From Amia ocellicauda (Eukaryota; Chordata; Actinopteri; Amiiformes; Amiidae): a stretch of 64,000 nt of DNA. The translations under genes were made by a program, and so were the position numbers. Where the stretch lies: assembly GCF_036373705.1 (NCBI RefSeq), contig NC_089867.1, positions 25,850,323 through 25,914,322 on the forward strand. The letters run 5' to 3'. Below the pieces are notes generated by a model, which was given only the letters and a program-made list of their open reading frames with translations, did no database searches and was not told where the DNA came from. Shown here piece after piece: positions 24,593 through 36,150 of this stretch (position 1 is its first letter; each line of letters opens with the position of its first letter).

Positions 24593-26180
24593 CAGTGAGG
24601 GAAAAAAGTATTTGATCCCCTGCTGATTTTGTACGTTTGCCCACTGACAAAGAAATGATCAGTCTATAATTTTAATGGTAAGTGTATTTTAACAGTGAGA
24701 GACAGAATAACAACAACAAAATCCAGAAAAACGCATTTCAAAAAAGTTATAAATTGATTTGCATGTTAATGAGGGAAATAAGTATTTGACCCCTTCGACT
24801 TAGTACTTGGTGGCAAAACCCTTGTTGGCAATCACAGAGGTCAGACGTTTCTTGTAGTTGGCCACCAGGTTTGCACACATCTCAGGAGGGATTTTGTCCC
24901 ACTCCTCTTTGCAGATCCTCTCCAAGTCATTAAGGTTTTGATGCTGACGTTTGGCAACTCGAACCTTCAGCTCCCTCCACAGATTTTCTATGGGATTGAG
25001 GTCTGGAGACTGGCTAGGTCACTCCAGGACCTTCATGTGCTTCTTCTTGAGCCACTCCTTTGTTGCCTTGGCTGTGTGTTTTGGGTCATTGTCATGCTGG
25101 AATACCCATCCATGACCCATTTTCAATGCCCTGGCTGAGGGAAGGAGGTTCTCACCCAAGATTTGACGGTACATGGCCCCGTCCATCGTCCCTTTGATGC
25201 GGTGCAGTTGTCCTGTCCCCTTAGCAGAAAAACACCCCCAAAGCATAATGTTTCCACCTCCATGTTTGACGGTGGGGATGGCGTTCTTGGGGTCATTCCT
25301 CCTCCTCCAAACATGGCGAGTTGAGTTGATGCCAAAGAGCTCGATTTTGGTCTCATCTGACCACAACACTTTCACCCAGTTCTCCTCTGAATCATTCAGA
25401 TGTTCACTGGCAAACTTCAGACGGGCCTGTACATGTGCTTTCTTGAGCAGGGGGACCTTGCGGGCGCTGCAGGATTTCAGTCCTTCACGGCGTAGTGTGT
25501 TACCAATTGTTTTCTTGGTGACTATGGTCCCAGCTGCCTTGAGATCATTAACAAGATCCTCCCGTGTAGTTCTGGGCTGATTCCTCACCGTTCTCATGAT
25601 CATTGAAACTCCACGAGGTGAGATCTTGCATGGAGCCCCAGACCGAGGGAGACTGACAGTTATTTTGCGTTTCTTCCATTTGCGAATAATCACACCAACT
25701 GTTGTCACCTTCTCACCAAGCTGCTTGGCGATGGTCTTGTAGCCCATTCCAGCCTTGTGTAGGTCTACAATCTTGTCCCTGACATCCTTGGACAGCTCTT
25801 TGGTCTTGGCCATGGTGGAGAGTTTGGAATCTGATTGATTGATTGCTTCTGTGGACAGGTGTCTTTTATACAGGTAACGAGCTGAGATTAGGAGAGTCCC
25901 TTTAAGAGAGTGCTCCTAATCTCAGCTCGTTACCTGTATAAAAGACACCTGGGAGCCAGAAATCTTGCTGATTGATAGGGGATCAAATACTTATTTCCCT
26001 CATTAACATGCAAATCAATGTATAACTTTTTTGAAATGCGTTTTTCTGGATTTTTGTTGTTGTTATTCTGTCTCTCACTGTTAAAATACACCTACCATTA
26101 AAATTATAGACTGATCATTTCTTTGTCAGTGGGCAAACGTACAAAATCAGCAGGGGATCAAATACTTTTTTCCCTCACTG
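24593..26180 (-). mobile_element. Tc1-like transposon with about 210-bp inverted ends (copy A)
   Basis: TA-flanked at 24591-24592 and 26181-26182. Both ends carry CAGTGAGGGAAAAAAGTATT-type sequence and the inverted repeat extends about 200 bp inward, to a second GTATTTGA/TCAAATAC block. The same family occurs at 44234-45823 in the other orientation. The right part contains a near-perfect internal palindrome at about 25855-25950, just upstream of the transposase start. Confidence 0.92.
24800..25813 (-). pseudogene. Tc1 (DD34E) transposase with one nonsense codon
   Basis: The 338-codon frame runs from the ATG giving [10 protein letters not shown] to a TAA at 24800-24802. An in-frame TGA at 25019-25021 replaces the Trp codon just before the PSQSP-NPIEN block, so the catalytic Glu is not made. 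Paired-like HTH with RSGAP linker, WSDETK (first Asp) and NDPKHTAKA (second Asp region) are intact. Spacing between second Asp and Glu is 34 in the homologous copy. The product would be truncated and inactive. Confidence 0.9.
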
Positions 26181-26182
26181 TA

Positions 26183-26620
26183 CATTATAGACTTGCACAG
26201 TTTACCAATGAAACAATCATGGCACTAGAAGCCGTCAGGGTTGAGCTTACGGCAACACGGCTCATGACCACCCAGAATCGATTAGCGCTTGACGTGTTAC
26301 TAGCCAAGGAAGGGGGTGTCTGCACTCTCATTGGAAAACACTGCTGTACCTTTATCCCACCGAATGATGCGGATGAAGGAAATATTACCAAAGCTTTACA
26401 AGATATGAGAGACGTTGCCAAGCAGCTTCGAAAAGATGAAGTGGGAGAGGAAAGTTGGGGATGGTGGTGGACGATGTTTGGGTGGTTAGCACCTTATGTA
26501 TCCATGGCTTTACCTTATAATCATTATCGTATTGTTGGTGTGTTTTGGTCCATGCATCTGTATGTGTATTCAAAAATTCAAAAAGGCTTGGTGCCCACCG
26601 GGCCCAGCTATGAAAGCTAA
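26183..26620 (+). pseudogene. Endogenous retrovirus envelope, C-terminal (TM subunit) fragment
   Basis: An open stretch starts abruptly at the Tc1 edge and ends at a stop at 26618-26620, before the 3' LTR. It shows a heptad helix leading into a QNRLALD-type segment and a CX6CC cysteine motif, the signature of gamma-type retroviral transmembrane subunits. A Trp-rich membrane-proximal part and a hydrophobic stretch follow. The surface subunit and fusion peptide are missing, so no complete envelope can be made. A purine-rich tract (AAAGAGGG) sits directly before the LTR, as expected for a polypurine tract. Confidence 0.82.
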
Positions 26621-26687
26621 GGATCATGCTGGAACCAAGTATTAATGTAACTGTCGCTATGCTCCATATTACATTAAAGAGGGCAAC

Positions 26688-27345
26688 TGTAAGGATTTTT
26701 ATATAACATATTCATATACTAACTGTTGGGGATAATTGAGTTTGGTGGGCATACTGATTATTTAACCTACTGTAACCATGTAACTCATTGTATTGTACTC
26801 TTATTGTAGGATTAGCCTTTAACAGAAGTTGCAGAGTTAACATTGTTAAAATATCTCACTGGAGGAAATGTTGCCGTGGCAAGGGGGGCTGAAATTTGTC
26901 ATTGTTGCAGAAATAATATCATAAATAACATACTCGAGCATAACTATTTCTGTGAAGGTCTAGACAATTGAACTCATGGCCTTCTTCACTCTATCTTGGA
27001 AATGTCAATCCGCAAAACTCCCTATATTTAGATTATATTTTGAGGAACAGCTCAGAGCTAATAATATAAACAATATACATGCTGCTCTTCAGACAAACCA
27101 GAAATAAGATCGAGTCCCACGTCATCTACTACTAGGCAAACCGTGCAGCTGTGTCAATTGAAACTCTTGAGTGTGTTATGAATGTTATGACTTATGAGAT
27201 CGAACACATTTCATGTCTGTCTAGCAACTAGATCTGTAATATGTTTGTAATATCTGTATGTACCTGGCAATCAGACTTCTGACATGTATAAAAGTGTGTG
27301 TTGTTGCAAAAATAAACTGAAGACAAACGATCTGGCATTGTGTCG
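26688..27345 (+). repeat. Retroviral LTR, more complete copy
   Basis: Starts TGTAAGGATT after the purine tract. It contains TATAAAA at 27287-27293 and AATAAA at 27311-27316, giving a very short U3-R layout. The right boundary is uncertain, somewhere near 27330-27400; a CTGGCA at about 27328-27333 is one candidate end. I could not find a matching target-site duplication. Confidence 0.8.
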
Positions 27346-27744
27346 GTGACTTTACTTCCCGGGCTTGTAATGCACTGAAGGGTTCCTACTGTTGCTGTGA
27401 TAAACTTGGGAAGCGATCCACATGTACCTGAAGGGTTTTGACTGGCAGTCAAGTTGTACCTTAACACAGACGGAGAGGGAGAGACCCCAGGAGCTGCCAC
27501 TGGTACCGTGTTTATTGTATTAATGTCTGCCTTTCTAAAGATTGTCTTCAGGCTGTCCATCAGTCCAGTATCAGTGTCGGCCCACATATAAATAATATTG
27601 AAGCGACTCACACCCAACGCGGCGCTTCTGTGCAGTGCGGACTGTCTCTCCTCTGATCTCCTGTCCACTCAGGCAACACCAGCTCTGCGACATCGCCGCA
27701 GCTGGCCCACCCCTCATACAAATCAAGTTTGTTCTTGTGCGATT

Positions 27745-28239
27745 TCACATTCGAGTTTAGTGGAAAACTTGATTTCAGCATGTGACAAGCCAAAAATGCT
27801 CGCTATGGTTAGAACGAAGGGGCATAGCCTGTTAGACACGGAAGAAGCCAGGGGAAACAAGAGGGCTGATGAGGCTGCCAAGGCTGTACTCAGGATTTCC
27901 TTTCCCACCCCATGGATTTGGAATTAGGGGAGACCACATACACTCTCCCCTGATTTATCTGTGCTTCGAGCTGAATACGCGCTTTTGTTGGCAGACAAAT
28001 TGGCCCAGATCCACCAGAACATTAACTACACTCTCCCTAGGAGTGATGGGTTACCAACACACCCTTATATGTCTGGTGATATTGTACTAATCAAAACTTT
28101 GAATCCTAGGAAACTTGGAGACGCTGCTTATAGTGCACCCTGCACAGTGATTTCAGTAACCAGAACTGCTGTATTAACCGATTCATTTCCACAGTGGATC
28201 CATACATCCAGAGTAAAGTGCGCACCTAATTCTATGTAA
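27745..28239 (+). pseudogene. Endogenous retrovirus pol remnant: RNase H end and integrase C-terminus
   Basis: At 27795-27900 the translation has the KGHSL, GNKRADEAAKA pattern of the C-terminal end of retroviral RNase H. A stop and frameshift follow. From about 27953 to 28239 an open frame carries GDIVLIKTL and QWIHTSRVK, the SH3-like integrase C-terminal domain of gamma-type retroviruses. The integrase catalytic core between them is missing, so this is an internally deleted relic. Confidence 0.75.
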
Positions 28240-28263
28240 AGTTGTCTTTGAATACAGGTCACA

Positions 28264-28430
28264 ATGTGGATCCCCTTCCTCTTGACCCTGGCTGCTGTGC
28301 ACGGTGCTGCTGCACCAAAGAAACCAGATGCCTTCTCCTTCGCAATGTCTATCTGGCTTCCCTGCGCCTTTTCCCTTATGTTGGTTGAAACTGTAAAACT
28401 TGAACAATTTTTTTTTAGAGACTAATACTA
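28264..28430 (+). pseudogene. Start of a retroviral env gene, broken off by a LINE
   Basis: An ATG follows the integrase stop by 24 nt, behind an ATACAG that could be the env splice acceptor. The first residues form a hydrophobic signal peptide of about 16 residues ending near AVHG. The similarity to an env leader is by position and composition only. The frame soon drifts and L1-type sequence begins at about 28436. Confidence 0.5.
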
Positions 28431-28435
28431 GTCCT

Positions 28436-30519
28436 GATGTTTCTTCCTCCACCTTGTGGGAAACAATGAAGGCTTTTATATGATGTCAGCTCATCTCATA
28501 CACTGCCCAAGCTAACAAACACCGTTTAGAGAGGTTATCTGAGCTTTCTAAGCTAATTCTGGAGACTGATAGGCTTTTTGCTAACTCTCCTTCTCCTGAT
28601 TTGTATAAACAACGACTTGTGCTTCAAACTGAATTTAATCTTCTTTCAACCAGACAGGCAGAACAGTTGCTATCTAAGGCACGCCATGCAGTGTATGAGA
28701 ATGGTGACAAAGCTAGCATGATTCTTGCTCATCAGATTCGCCAGTCTGAAGCATCCCATTTAATCCCTCAAATCAAATCTAAATTAGGCACATTACTGAC
28801 TGATCAACTACTAATTAACAATGCATTCCAGGAATTGTATTCTTCTCTCTACAAATCTGAGTCTCCCGCTGACCCCTGTTTGATTACATCTTTTTTTGCT
28901 AATCTAGCTATTCCAGCTGTTAACTCTGATGCTAAGGCCAAATTGGAGGAACCTTTTACAAGGGATGAGATTTTACAGGCAATGTATTATTTTGAATTGC
29001 TATGTTTTAGCTAAATTGAATTTGTAATGATTGATGCTTTGTACTTCTCTGTATTTTTGCACTTTGTGTGCACTTATGTTGTAAGTCGCCCTGGATAAGG
29101 GCGTCTGCCAAGAAATAAAAATAATAATAATAATTAACTCTATGCAAACTGGTAAATCTCCTGGCCCGGATGGGTTTCCAATAGACTTTTACAAAAAGTT
29201 TGCTCACTCACTCTGTCCTTTATTGAGTTCAATGTTTTCAGAGTCTTTTTCTTCACTATCATTGCCTACTACTATAACTCAAGCCTCTATTACTTTACTG
29301 TTGAAAAAGAATAAGAACCCTTTAGATTGCAGCTCATATCGTCCGATTTCCCTTCTCAATTCAGATTTTAAACTTCTTTCAAAAATATTGGCTCGCTGTC
29401 TTGAAACTGTGCTTCCTTCCATAATTTCCTCTGACCAAACTGGCTTCATAAAAAACAGGCACTCCTTTTTTAATCTTCGTCGCCTTTTTAATATTTTGTA
29501 CACCACCTCCACTTCTACTCTGCCTGAGGTGTTAGTTTCTCTGGATGCTGAAAAGGCATTTGACCGAGTTGAGTGGGACTACTTATTTGAAACCCTGAAC
29601 AAATTTGGTTTTAGCCCTAATTTTATTTCTTGGGTTAAAGTTCTATACTCTTCCCCTGTTGCCTCAGTGCATACAAATAATGTCTTGCTATTGCCTTGCG
29701 AGGGTGCAAGGTCATTCAGGGTGTGACCCGGGGGGGTCAGGAACATAAGTGTCTCTCTATGCGGACGACTTGCTTTTATTTGTGTCTGACCCTGACTCGT
29801 CCCTGCCTCAGGCTCTCTCTATTTTAGAAAATGTTGGTAGTATTTCAGGCTATAAACTAAATTTGCATAAGAGTGAACTATTTCCTATTAATCAACCTGC
29901 ACTGCATCACTCTTTTGTACTTTTTCCTTTTAACATTGTTACAGATAAGTTCTCGTATTTAGGTATTTCAACACATAATAGAGGTATTGTGTTGCTTAAT
30001 AAATTATATATCAATGATACTTTTGCATCGTTCCAACAGCTTTCTGAAAAATTTAATTTGCTACAAACACAGTTTTTTAGATATCTACAAATCCGCAACT
30101 TCGTTCGCACTCAGTTTACTACATTTCCCTCTAAACCTCCTTCGTCAGCTTTGGATTCTTTGTTACAACTAAACCCTCAACTAAAAGGATCCATTTCTAA
30201 AATGCACTTAATAATTTCTTCCTTGAATACTCCTTCCTTATCAAGATTAAAAAGCTTATGGGAACGAGATCTTGGTTCACAGTTTTCGGATGAGGAATGG
30301 GAGTCTGTTCTGTTACGAGTACACTCTTCCTCAGTCTGTGCCAGACATGCTCTTATACAGTTTAAAGTTGTACATCGTCTACACTGGAGTGGGGAGAGGT
30401 TGTCAAAGATCTATCCTGATCTAGACCCGACTTGTGATCATGGCTGTATGCAGGGTTTAAAAAATACCGAGGTCCAAAAACTAAGTTTGCTAGCGGGGTT
30501 GGGAGGCGAAGAATATTGA
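28436..30519 (+). mobile_element. L1-type LINE, ORF2 fragment, 5'-truncated and broken
   Basis: Begins within the region between endonuclease and reverse transcriptase (TLWETMKAF) and continues through the RT. Visible RT blocks: GKSPGPDGFP, CSSYRPISLLN, DQTGFIKNRHS, SLDAEKAFDRVEW and, in another frame, SLYADDLLLF with the YADD catalytic site. Downstream there is an incomplete C-terminal region ending near CDHGC. Breaks: a stop in the first segment (TGA at about 28480), a 151-bp insertion at 28985-29135, a stop and frameshift before the YADD block, and probable deletions after 29950. It is not functional. Confidence 0.9.
28985..29135 (+). mobile_element. SINE/LINE 3'-tail insertion inside the L1
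   Basis: 151 bp that interrupt the L1 frame exactly between GCAATG and AACTCTATG; removing them restores the L1 reading frame. The insert ends with GTAAGTCGCCCTGGATAAGG then GCGTCTGCCAA and an (ATA)n tail, a widespread fish LINE-2/SINE 3' end. A related short copy is at 41612-41695. No target-site duplication is visible. Confidence 0.75.
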
Positions 30520-31920
30520 TTTCCCTGATTGACATATGTGCATTTTAAGACGTTGGATAATAATAGCTTTAAAACCATGTCTGTGCAGTAGCACTGCCTG
30601 TCCCTTTCTTTGTGACTCCTCACTTGTGTCTCCGGCCAAAGTGCAGTAAAAATAATTTACCCAATAATTTGAACCTATAGGCTTCACTGTAATTACCAAA
30701 GAACACATTTCTCTGTGGTAATTAGCCTATATTGTTTGAATGAGATCAGGTCAGTTTTTGCTTGTGTTAAACAGCACAGTAACATCATGCTAATCATATT
30801 TTGGGTACAGTGGGTAGTACCTGCTCTTCCTCTCTCATCTCCATCATCTTCTCTTTTTCTTTTTCTCTCAGTCTCGTCTCGTTGTTCTCTGTTGCTTCCC
30901 TTCCCAAAGCTGAGCTTTAATTGATAGTCTTTTCATTTTCGTCTATGTCAGTAAAGAAAGTAAAAACAGGGTAAATTGATATTTATTTGCAAATGTTACC
31001 GGCCTCTGCTAGGATAATCTTGCAATGAAAATAAAAATATATAGTAGTACCTCATAATTTTAACATGCATTTCAACCCTACACAAACCGAAATGAAAGAA
31101 AAGCAATTCATAATATCAGTCCGTCACTGGGTGGATGGAGTTAATGTTAGCTGGTAGCTCATTTACTCATGATGGACGGCTGCTGTTTAACGAAGCGCGA
31201 CTGCGCACTGGAGCTATTCGTCAGCTGATGTGTGACTGGGTGGGATGAATCATGGCAATGAACTACCACAGACGACTAGTAAACTTCTCTAGTTACCTCA
31301 CAACGCTTGGGCGGATGAAGGTGCTGCCTGCCCGGTGCTGACAGTCGATAGTCATACAGAGGACTGTACCCTGCAGCACACCGGCCGCGCAGGCGCGCAG
31401 GCGCTGAGCCTCACTGTCACACTGCCCGCTTGCCAGGGGCGGGTCTTATTTTAAACTAGCCAGTAGAAAACAGAAGGCACTTCAATATGCAAAGCACATC
31501 TGCCTCCCATTGGTTGTCGCCGAACTCTGTCACTGCGCGCTCACTGCTAATTAGCATAAAGTTTGCACATGCTCAACTCTCACTGTCGCCGGGATGCGGC
31601 TCTCATTGGACATGAATGGCAGCGAGTCAGCACAGTGAAACGCAAAGCCGCCCCCCGGCCCATTTCATTGGTCAACTCAAGCAAGCAGTCACTTGAGAAG
31701 GTCGGATATCTTTGCGTTGTACGATCTTTGCGGCACCAAAGAGTTATTATTAGGCAATTATTGTATGACTTTTAATATACACCTCGAAAAAAAAATACTG
31801 AGGTCCGGATCTCGGTGTCCTCAATGGTGCATACGGCCATGCTTGTGATAGGTGTAAACAGGGCCCGGCCTCTTTGCTCCACATGTTGGTCTTGCCCTAA
31901 ATTGGCTTCTTTTGGGAGTT
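30520..31920. other. Non-coding region with a CpG-richer, CCAAT/octamer-bearing patch
   Basis: 30.5-31.1 kb shows nothing. From about 31180 to 31700 GC and CpG rise. The patch carries GGGGCGGGT (31437), ATATGCAAAG (31486), CCCATTGGTTG (31506), TTAGCATAAA (31552), CTCATTGGAC (31600) and TTCATTGGTC (31663). No ORF of a known protein follows. It looks like an orphan promoter. Confidence 0.4.
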
Positions 31921-32014
31921 TTATATTTGAATGTTTTCTTTTTTTTTTTTAATTCTGTGCATGAACACTCACAGCCATCCAGGAGACATCTTTCTGCGTG
32001 TTTGTGAGGCAAAC

Positions 32015-33240
32015 GTGCGTAGCGTTAGCCCAGATAAACCGGCAGGTTTCGGGAGGGAAATCTTCTATTCGGCTGGTCTCCTGGGTAGATCTCATCTGGC
32101 TACAGATGGTCTTATAATCTCAGGAGGCCAGCACGACTTTATGGAGGCCTACTTCGAGCGCAAAGGCTCGGAGCGCCCTGTAGAACGGCGGGGGATCCCA
32201 CGAGTGCGGCCTGGTGTTATCCATGGCGCAGAGGCCGAATGGTCTCAGGCTGCTGGCGAAGTAAAAGCGGTTCAGAAAACTCACTTTCTTGCCAGCAGCC
32301 TGGATGTTCTTGACCACATAGGCCAGCCCCTGTGCCTTTATAAGCCGCATAAAGTCCGGGACCCCCCTGCCTCCATCCAGGGTACCCTTCACCATCTGCA
32401 TTCTTTTCAGCCTCTCCATTTTGCTCCCCCAGACACACCGAAATATAATTCTGGTCACTAGTTTTGCGATGACCTTGTCTGGGGGGAAGATCATACCTAC
32501 GTAGAGAAGTATCGGGAAGAGGATGGCCTTTACGACCAGCACCTTACCAGCCATCGTCAAGGTCGTGGATCTTCCTTTGGACCTTGGGTAAGGCTTCCTC
32601 CCAGCTCCGGGTGCCCGTGTTGGTCCCATCGATAGTGATCCCCAGAACCTTGATGAACGGCTTCACAGGGAACACGGTCAGCGGGCCTCGGTCGACAGGC
32701 CATGCCCTGGAGAGGTAGACCTCGCTCTTGGCCTTATTGACAGCGGCCCCCATCGCACTGCAGAAGCCGTCCAGCAGTTCCTCAACCCTGGCCACAGACG
32801 GCGCGTCTGTGCAGACCACGGCCACGTCGTCCATATAGGCCAGGGCTTTCAGTTGCTCTCCGCCGGAACCCGGGAGATGGAAACCTGTCACCCGGACGTC
32901 CCGACAGATCGCCTGCATGAATGGCTCCAAACAGAGGACATACAGCAGGGCCAACAGGGGACAACCTTGTCGAACCCCAGATCTGACCGGAAATGGGTCG
33001 GTCAGGTGGCGGTTCACGAGGACCCTGCTGCTTAGGCCGCTGTAAATGATCTTCACCCAATTCCTCAGGCCAAGAGCGAGGTCTACCTCTCCATGACGAG
33101 CTGCAGGTATTCGTGGCCCACTCTATCGAAGGCTTTCTCCTGGTCCATACTGATTAGGGCCAGGGGAAGCCCTCTCTCGTTCGAGGAGGCCACGACATCC
33201 CTGAGTAGCATGGTGTTGTCGGCCACCGATCTCTTGTAGG
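32015..33240 (-). pseudogene. Tx1/L1-like LINE reverse-transcriptase relic
   Basis: Reads on the minus strand. At 32544-33056 there is RT sequence with VRSGVRQGCPL, LYVLCLEPFMQ, and AYMDDVAVV (the YMDD catalytic motif), then KVLGITIDGTNTG. A frameshift leads to the downstream region at 32120-32629. Beyond 33060 more upstream RT sequence continues in other frames (MDQEKAFDRVG-like) and ends at about 33240. Frameshifts make it non-functional. It is the better preserved relative of the fragment at 12.9-13.9 kb. Confidence 0.85.
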
Positions 33241-36150
33241 GTTAATAAGTTTGGAATCTGTGTGTACATGGTTTCAGCAAGTATTTTCTAGGCTCAGCAG
33301 AATGTTCCTATATCTCAACCTTGAGCTGTAGGTTCACGGGTTTCCTGTTTTGGAACTAAGCTATAGATGTTCAGATGCATTATTTTACCTCAGGCTATAT
33401 GTATATTTTCTATGGTATAATTGCATTATATTTTGTAGTGGTTTTAGTAAGTCCCAGGATACACCGATGAAGAAGTAACAAGTTTATTACAGAAAACATA
33501 AATACAGGTTAACCCAGAGCTCTCCTCTCACATGAAGTGAAGAAAAGAACTCAGGATGTGAGTTGGAGAAGCCTTTTTGTATCTTCAGAGACAATGGGTT
33601 ACAGTCTTCTCTGTCAGAAGTGATTACATCTCATTATGTTTACCACATGCATAATAATTAACACAGACCTAAGTTTGTTACTGTTGTTGAAGTGTTTGAT
33701 GAGTTGATTGGTGATGGTCAGCATTTGTAGGCAACAGATGTTTATCAAAGACATTGTTGTGAGTCCTTAAACAAATACCTGTGCACTAAAACACACAATA
33801 TCTATACTGTTTGACTGTTTCAGCTGATTGAATATCCAGAAGACAGTGGTTGAATGAAATCATGAAAAGACAATGCTTGATTGAAGTAACCTCTCGGACA
33901 GAATAAATACAAACTAATGATTGCTTCATAGATAAACTGAAACAATGTATAATATAACAGCATGAAACAATTAATAATATATTCAGAATATAAAGGAAAT
34001 AATAAAAGTAAATTTTCACACTACAATTTGCTATATAATGTTGTGTAAATTCTGAACTTGGGACTTTCAGCTGGAATTTCCCAGAGACACTCTCCCATAC
34101 CGGTATGAATAAAGGTTTATTTATGCAGTACAAATGTTGGGCTAAATGAGCCCCCTAATATAAAACACTACACTATCTCAATTGTGCCAAGCAGAAAAGC
34201 AAACTTTCACTCATCACTGGACAGGCATAACCATGCCTGATTTCATACTTTTCTATGATTGGTTTGTGGTACTGCCTCATGAACCTCCTCCTTACAGCTG
34301 CTCGTAATAAATGTAGTGACCTTGCATTTGTCTGGATTATTTTCAACTCTTGAGACTGGTGTGGAGTAAAATAGAAATCATTTTGTGCTGCTGTGCTTTG
34401 TGTCCTGTGACCCTGGAAGTTTCTGGCAAGTAACTAATAATTTTCCTGCATTCTTTCCAATGAATTATGTGAACTTCTCAGTTAGTCCTTTTTAGTTTAT
34501 CAGCAACTTACATTCTCTACTTGTTTCTTATTAAAGTTTAATTGTTTCAAACCTATCTTTGTTATCGGCAAATGGCCTTCTAGATGTAGCTGGCGATTTA
34601 GAGGATAATAATTATTATTCATGAGCAAGAACTGTAATACTATTGATGAGATGGGTAGGCTTATTTTAGAATGCCAGTGAGATTACTGTCATAGTTATTT
34701 AGATGACCAATTAGACACTGCTTATAAAACCCGTTGTAGGTATGTCCCAAAATGGGAATAAAAGCTATGTACTTCCTTGAACTCTTTGACGAAACTGCAT
34801 TGTACTTGTTTAATACTTTCTGTAGCTGTGTTCTGCTGTTTTCCCGTGCACGTAATAAAATCTGATTTGAATTGCTGACTCCAAATCTTATTTCCATAAC
34901 ACTGGCAAAATAAATATATTGTACCAGTATCTCTAGTTTTATCCTCACTGCATTGGCTACATGGTCAATTGAGAATTAATTACAATATTCCTTATTAAGT
35001 ATTATTTGGTCATGATTATGGGTCAGATGCCCTATGATCAAAGTGCTTGCTGTAGTTAGCAGTTCCCCTCGCCCTTTTTGTAGAATGTGGGAATGTTACT
35101 TACTTACTCCATTTCATGTTAATCTCCTCTGATGCTGTAAAATAGATAACTACGTCTTCTGTTTTTGTACAGCCTGACACAACACATCTGCAAACACTAA
35201 AAGAGCATACAACAATCCAGCTGTTGACATCTGCCATTATTTGGTAAGTTTAAAGTTTTCAATTTTGTTTATATGATAGAATCAATTTGAAAAGTACTAT
35301 GCAGGGTTTCCATGTGGATTCACTCTAAAATAAAGCTGATTGACTGAAACTCAGTTCTTTCTGACAGTTTCACAGCTCAAGGAATGCCAGTTTTGACATG
35401 ATGATGCTAATATGCTAATATGTATATAGTGTGACACCGTGTGAGGTTGGATATGGCATCAGGGCTCTATAGGTGAGGCCTAGGTACAGAGGCACTTGAA
35501 GGCAGGGAGTGAAGGAAGTGCACATTCAGGGGCGTAGGTTTTGTCTCAGACCTGGGGAGGGTATTCATTTAGAGTTCACTGCAGAGTCGTCGAGCGGCAA
35601 GTGGTGGGGGTGCTGTGGAGTTCTGTAGTAGTGGAGGGGGTGAGGCTTTGTTGAGCGGTGGGGAGGGGATTTGTAAATAACGACTATGAATGAACATGTC
35701 TTTGAAGTGAGGGGGACATAAATTACGCATATGGGCAAATTATTAACACTTTCTCAGTATTCATGCTCCCTCAAGGGGATCTCCCTATGCCTATGTTGCC
35801 GGCCATACATTATTGTGAGGAACAATTTAACTGTCAACATTGGGGGGGATTGCCCCCCTAAACCTATGCCTATGTGCATATGTATTACGTACAGTGAGCT
35901 GGTGAGGCAAAACAAGGAGACACACAAAACGAAACAAAACCTAGCTCCTTGTTGAACCAAAACTAAACATTAACTGGTCCCTCTCTAGTAGTAATAACAT
36001 GAATAATAACAGACAGAACAAGCACAATCCAAGTTCCACAGGCAAAGTCTAGCAGGAAACAGGTTGTAGAAAGGTGATTTAGTCAAGGACTAGCAGGAAT
36101 TCTGTTGCAGGAGGAGCCAGTCAGGTGTGAATTGGGGGTAGCTACTTAAA
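33241..36150. other. AT-rich intergenic DNA, no gene recognised
   Basis: About 2.9 kb. 33.25-35.4 kb is AT-rich with short ORFs only. 35.4-36.15 kb is richer in GGG runs and may include the 5' part of the CR1-like element that follows; no coding features were seen. Confidence 0.45.

Noticed and set aside
27400-27440. Retroviral primer-binding site (TGGGAAGCGATCC)
   Set aside because: Starts with TGG near a possible LTR end, but I could not match it to a tRNA 3' end or fix the LTR border.
27228-27668. Minus-strand 146-codon ORF next to the LTR
   Set aside because: Overlaps the LTR end and retroviral leader-like region; no recognisable domain, composition looks random.
31563-31775. ORF at the CCAAT-rich patch as a histone fragment
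   Set aside because: The translation has no histone-fold residues; only the promoter-like sites are notable.
32853-33035. Plus-strand ORFs over the minus-strand LINE
   Set aside because: Shadow frames of the reverse transcriptase relic.
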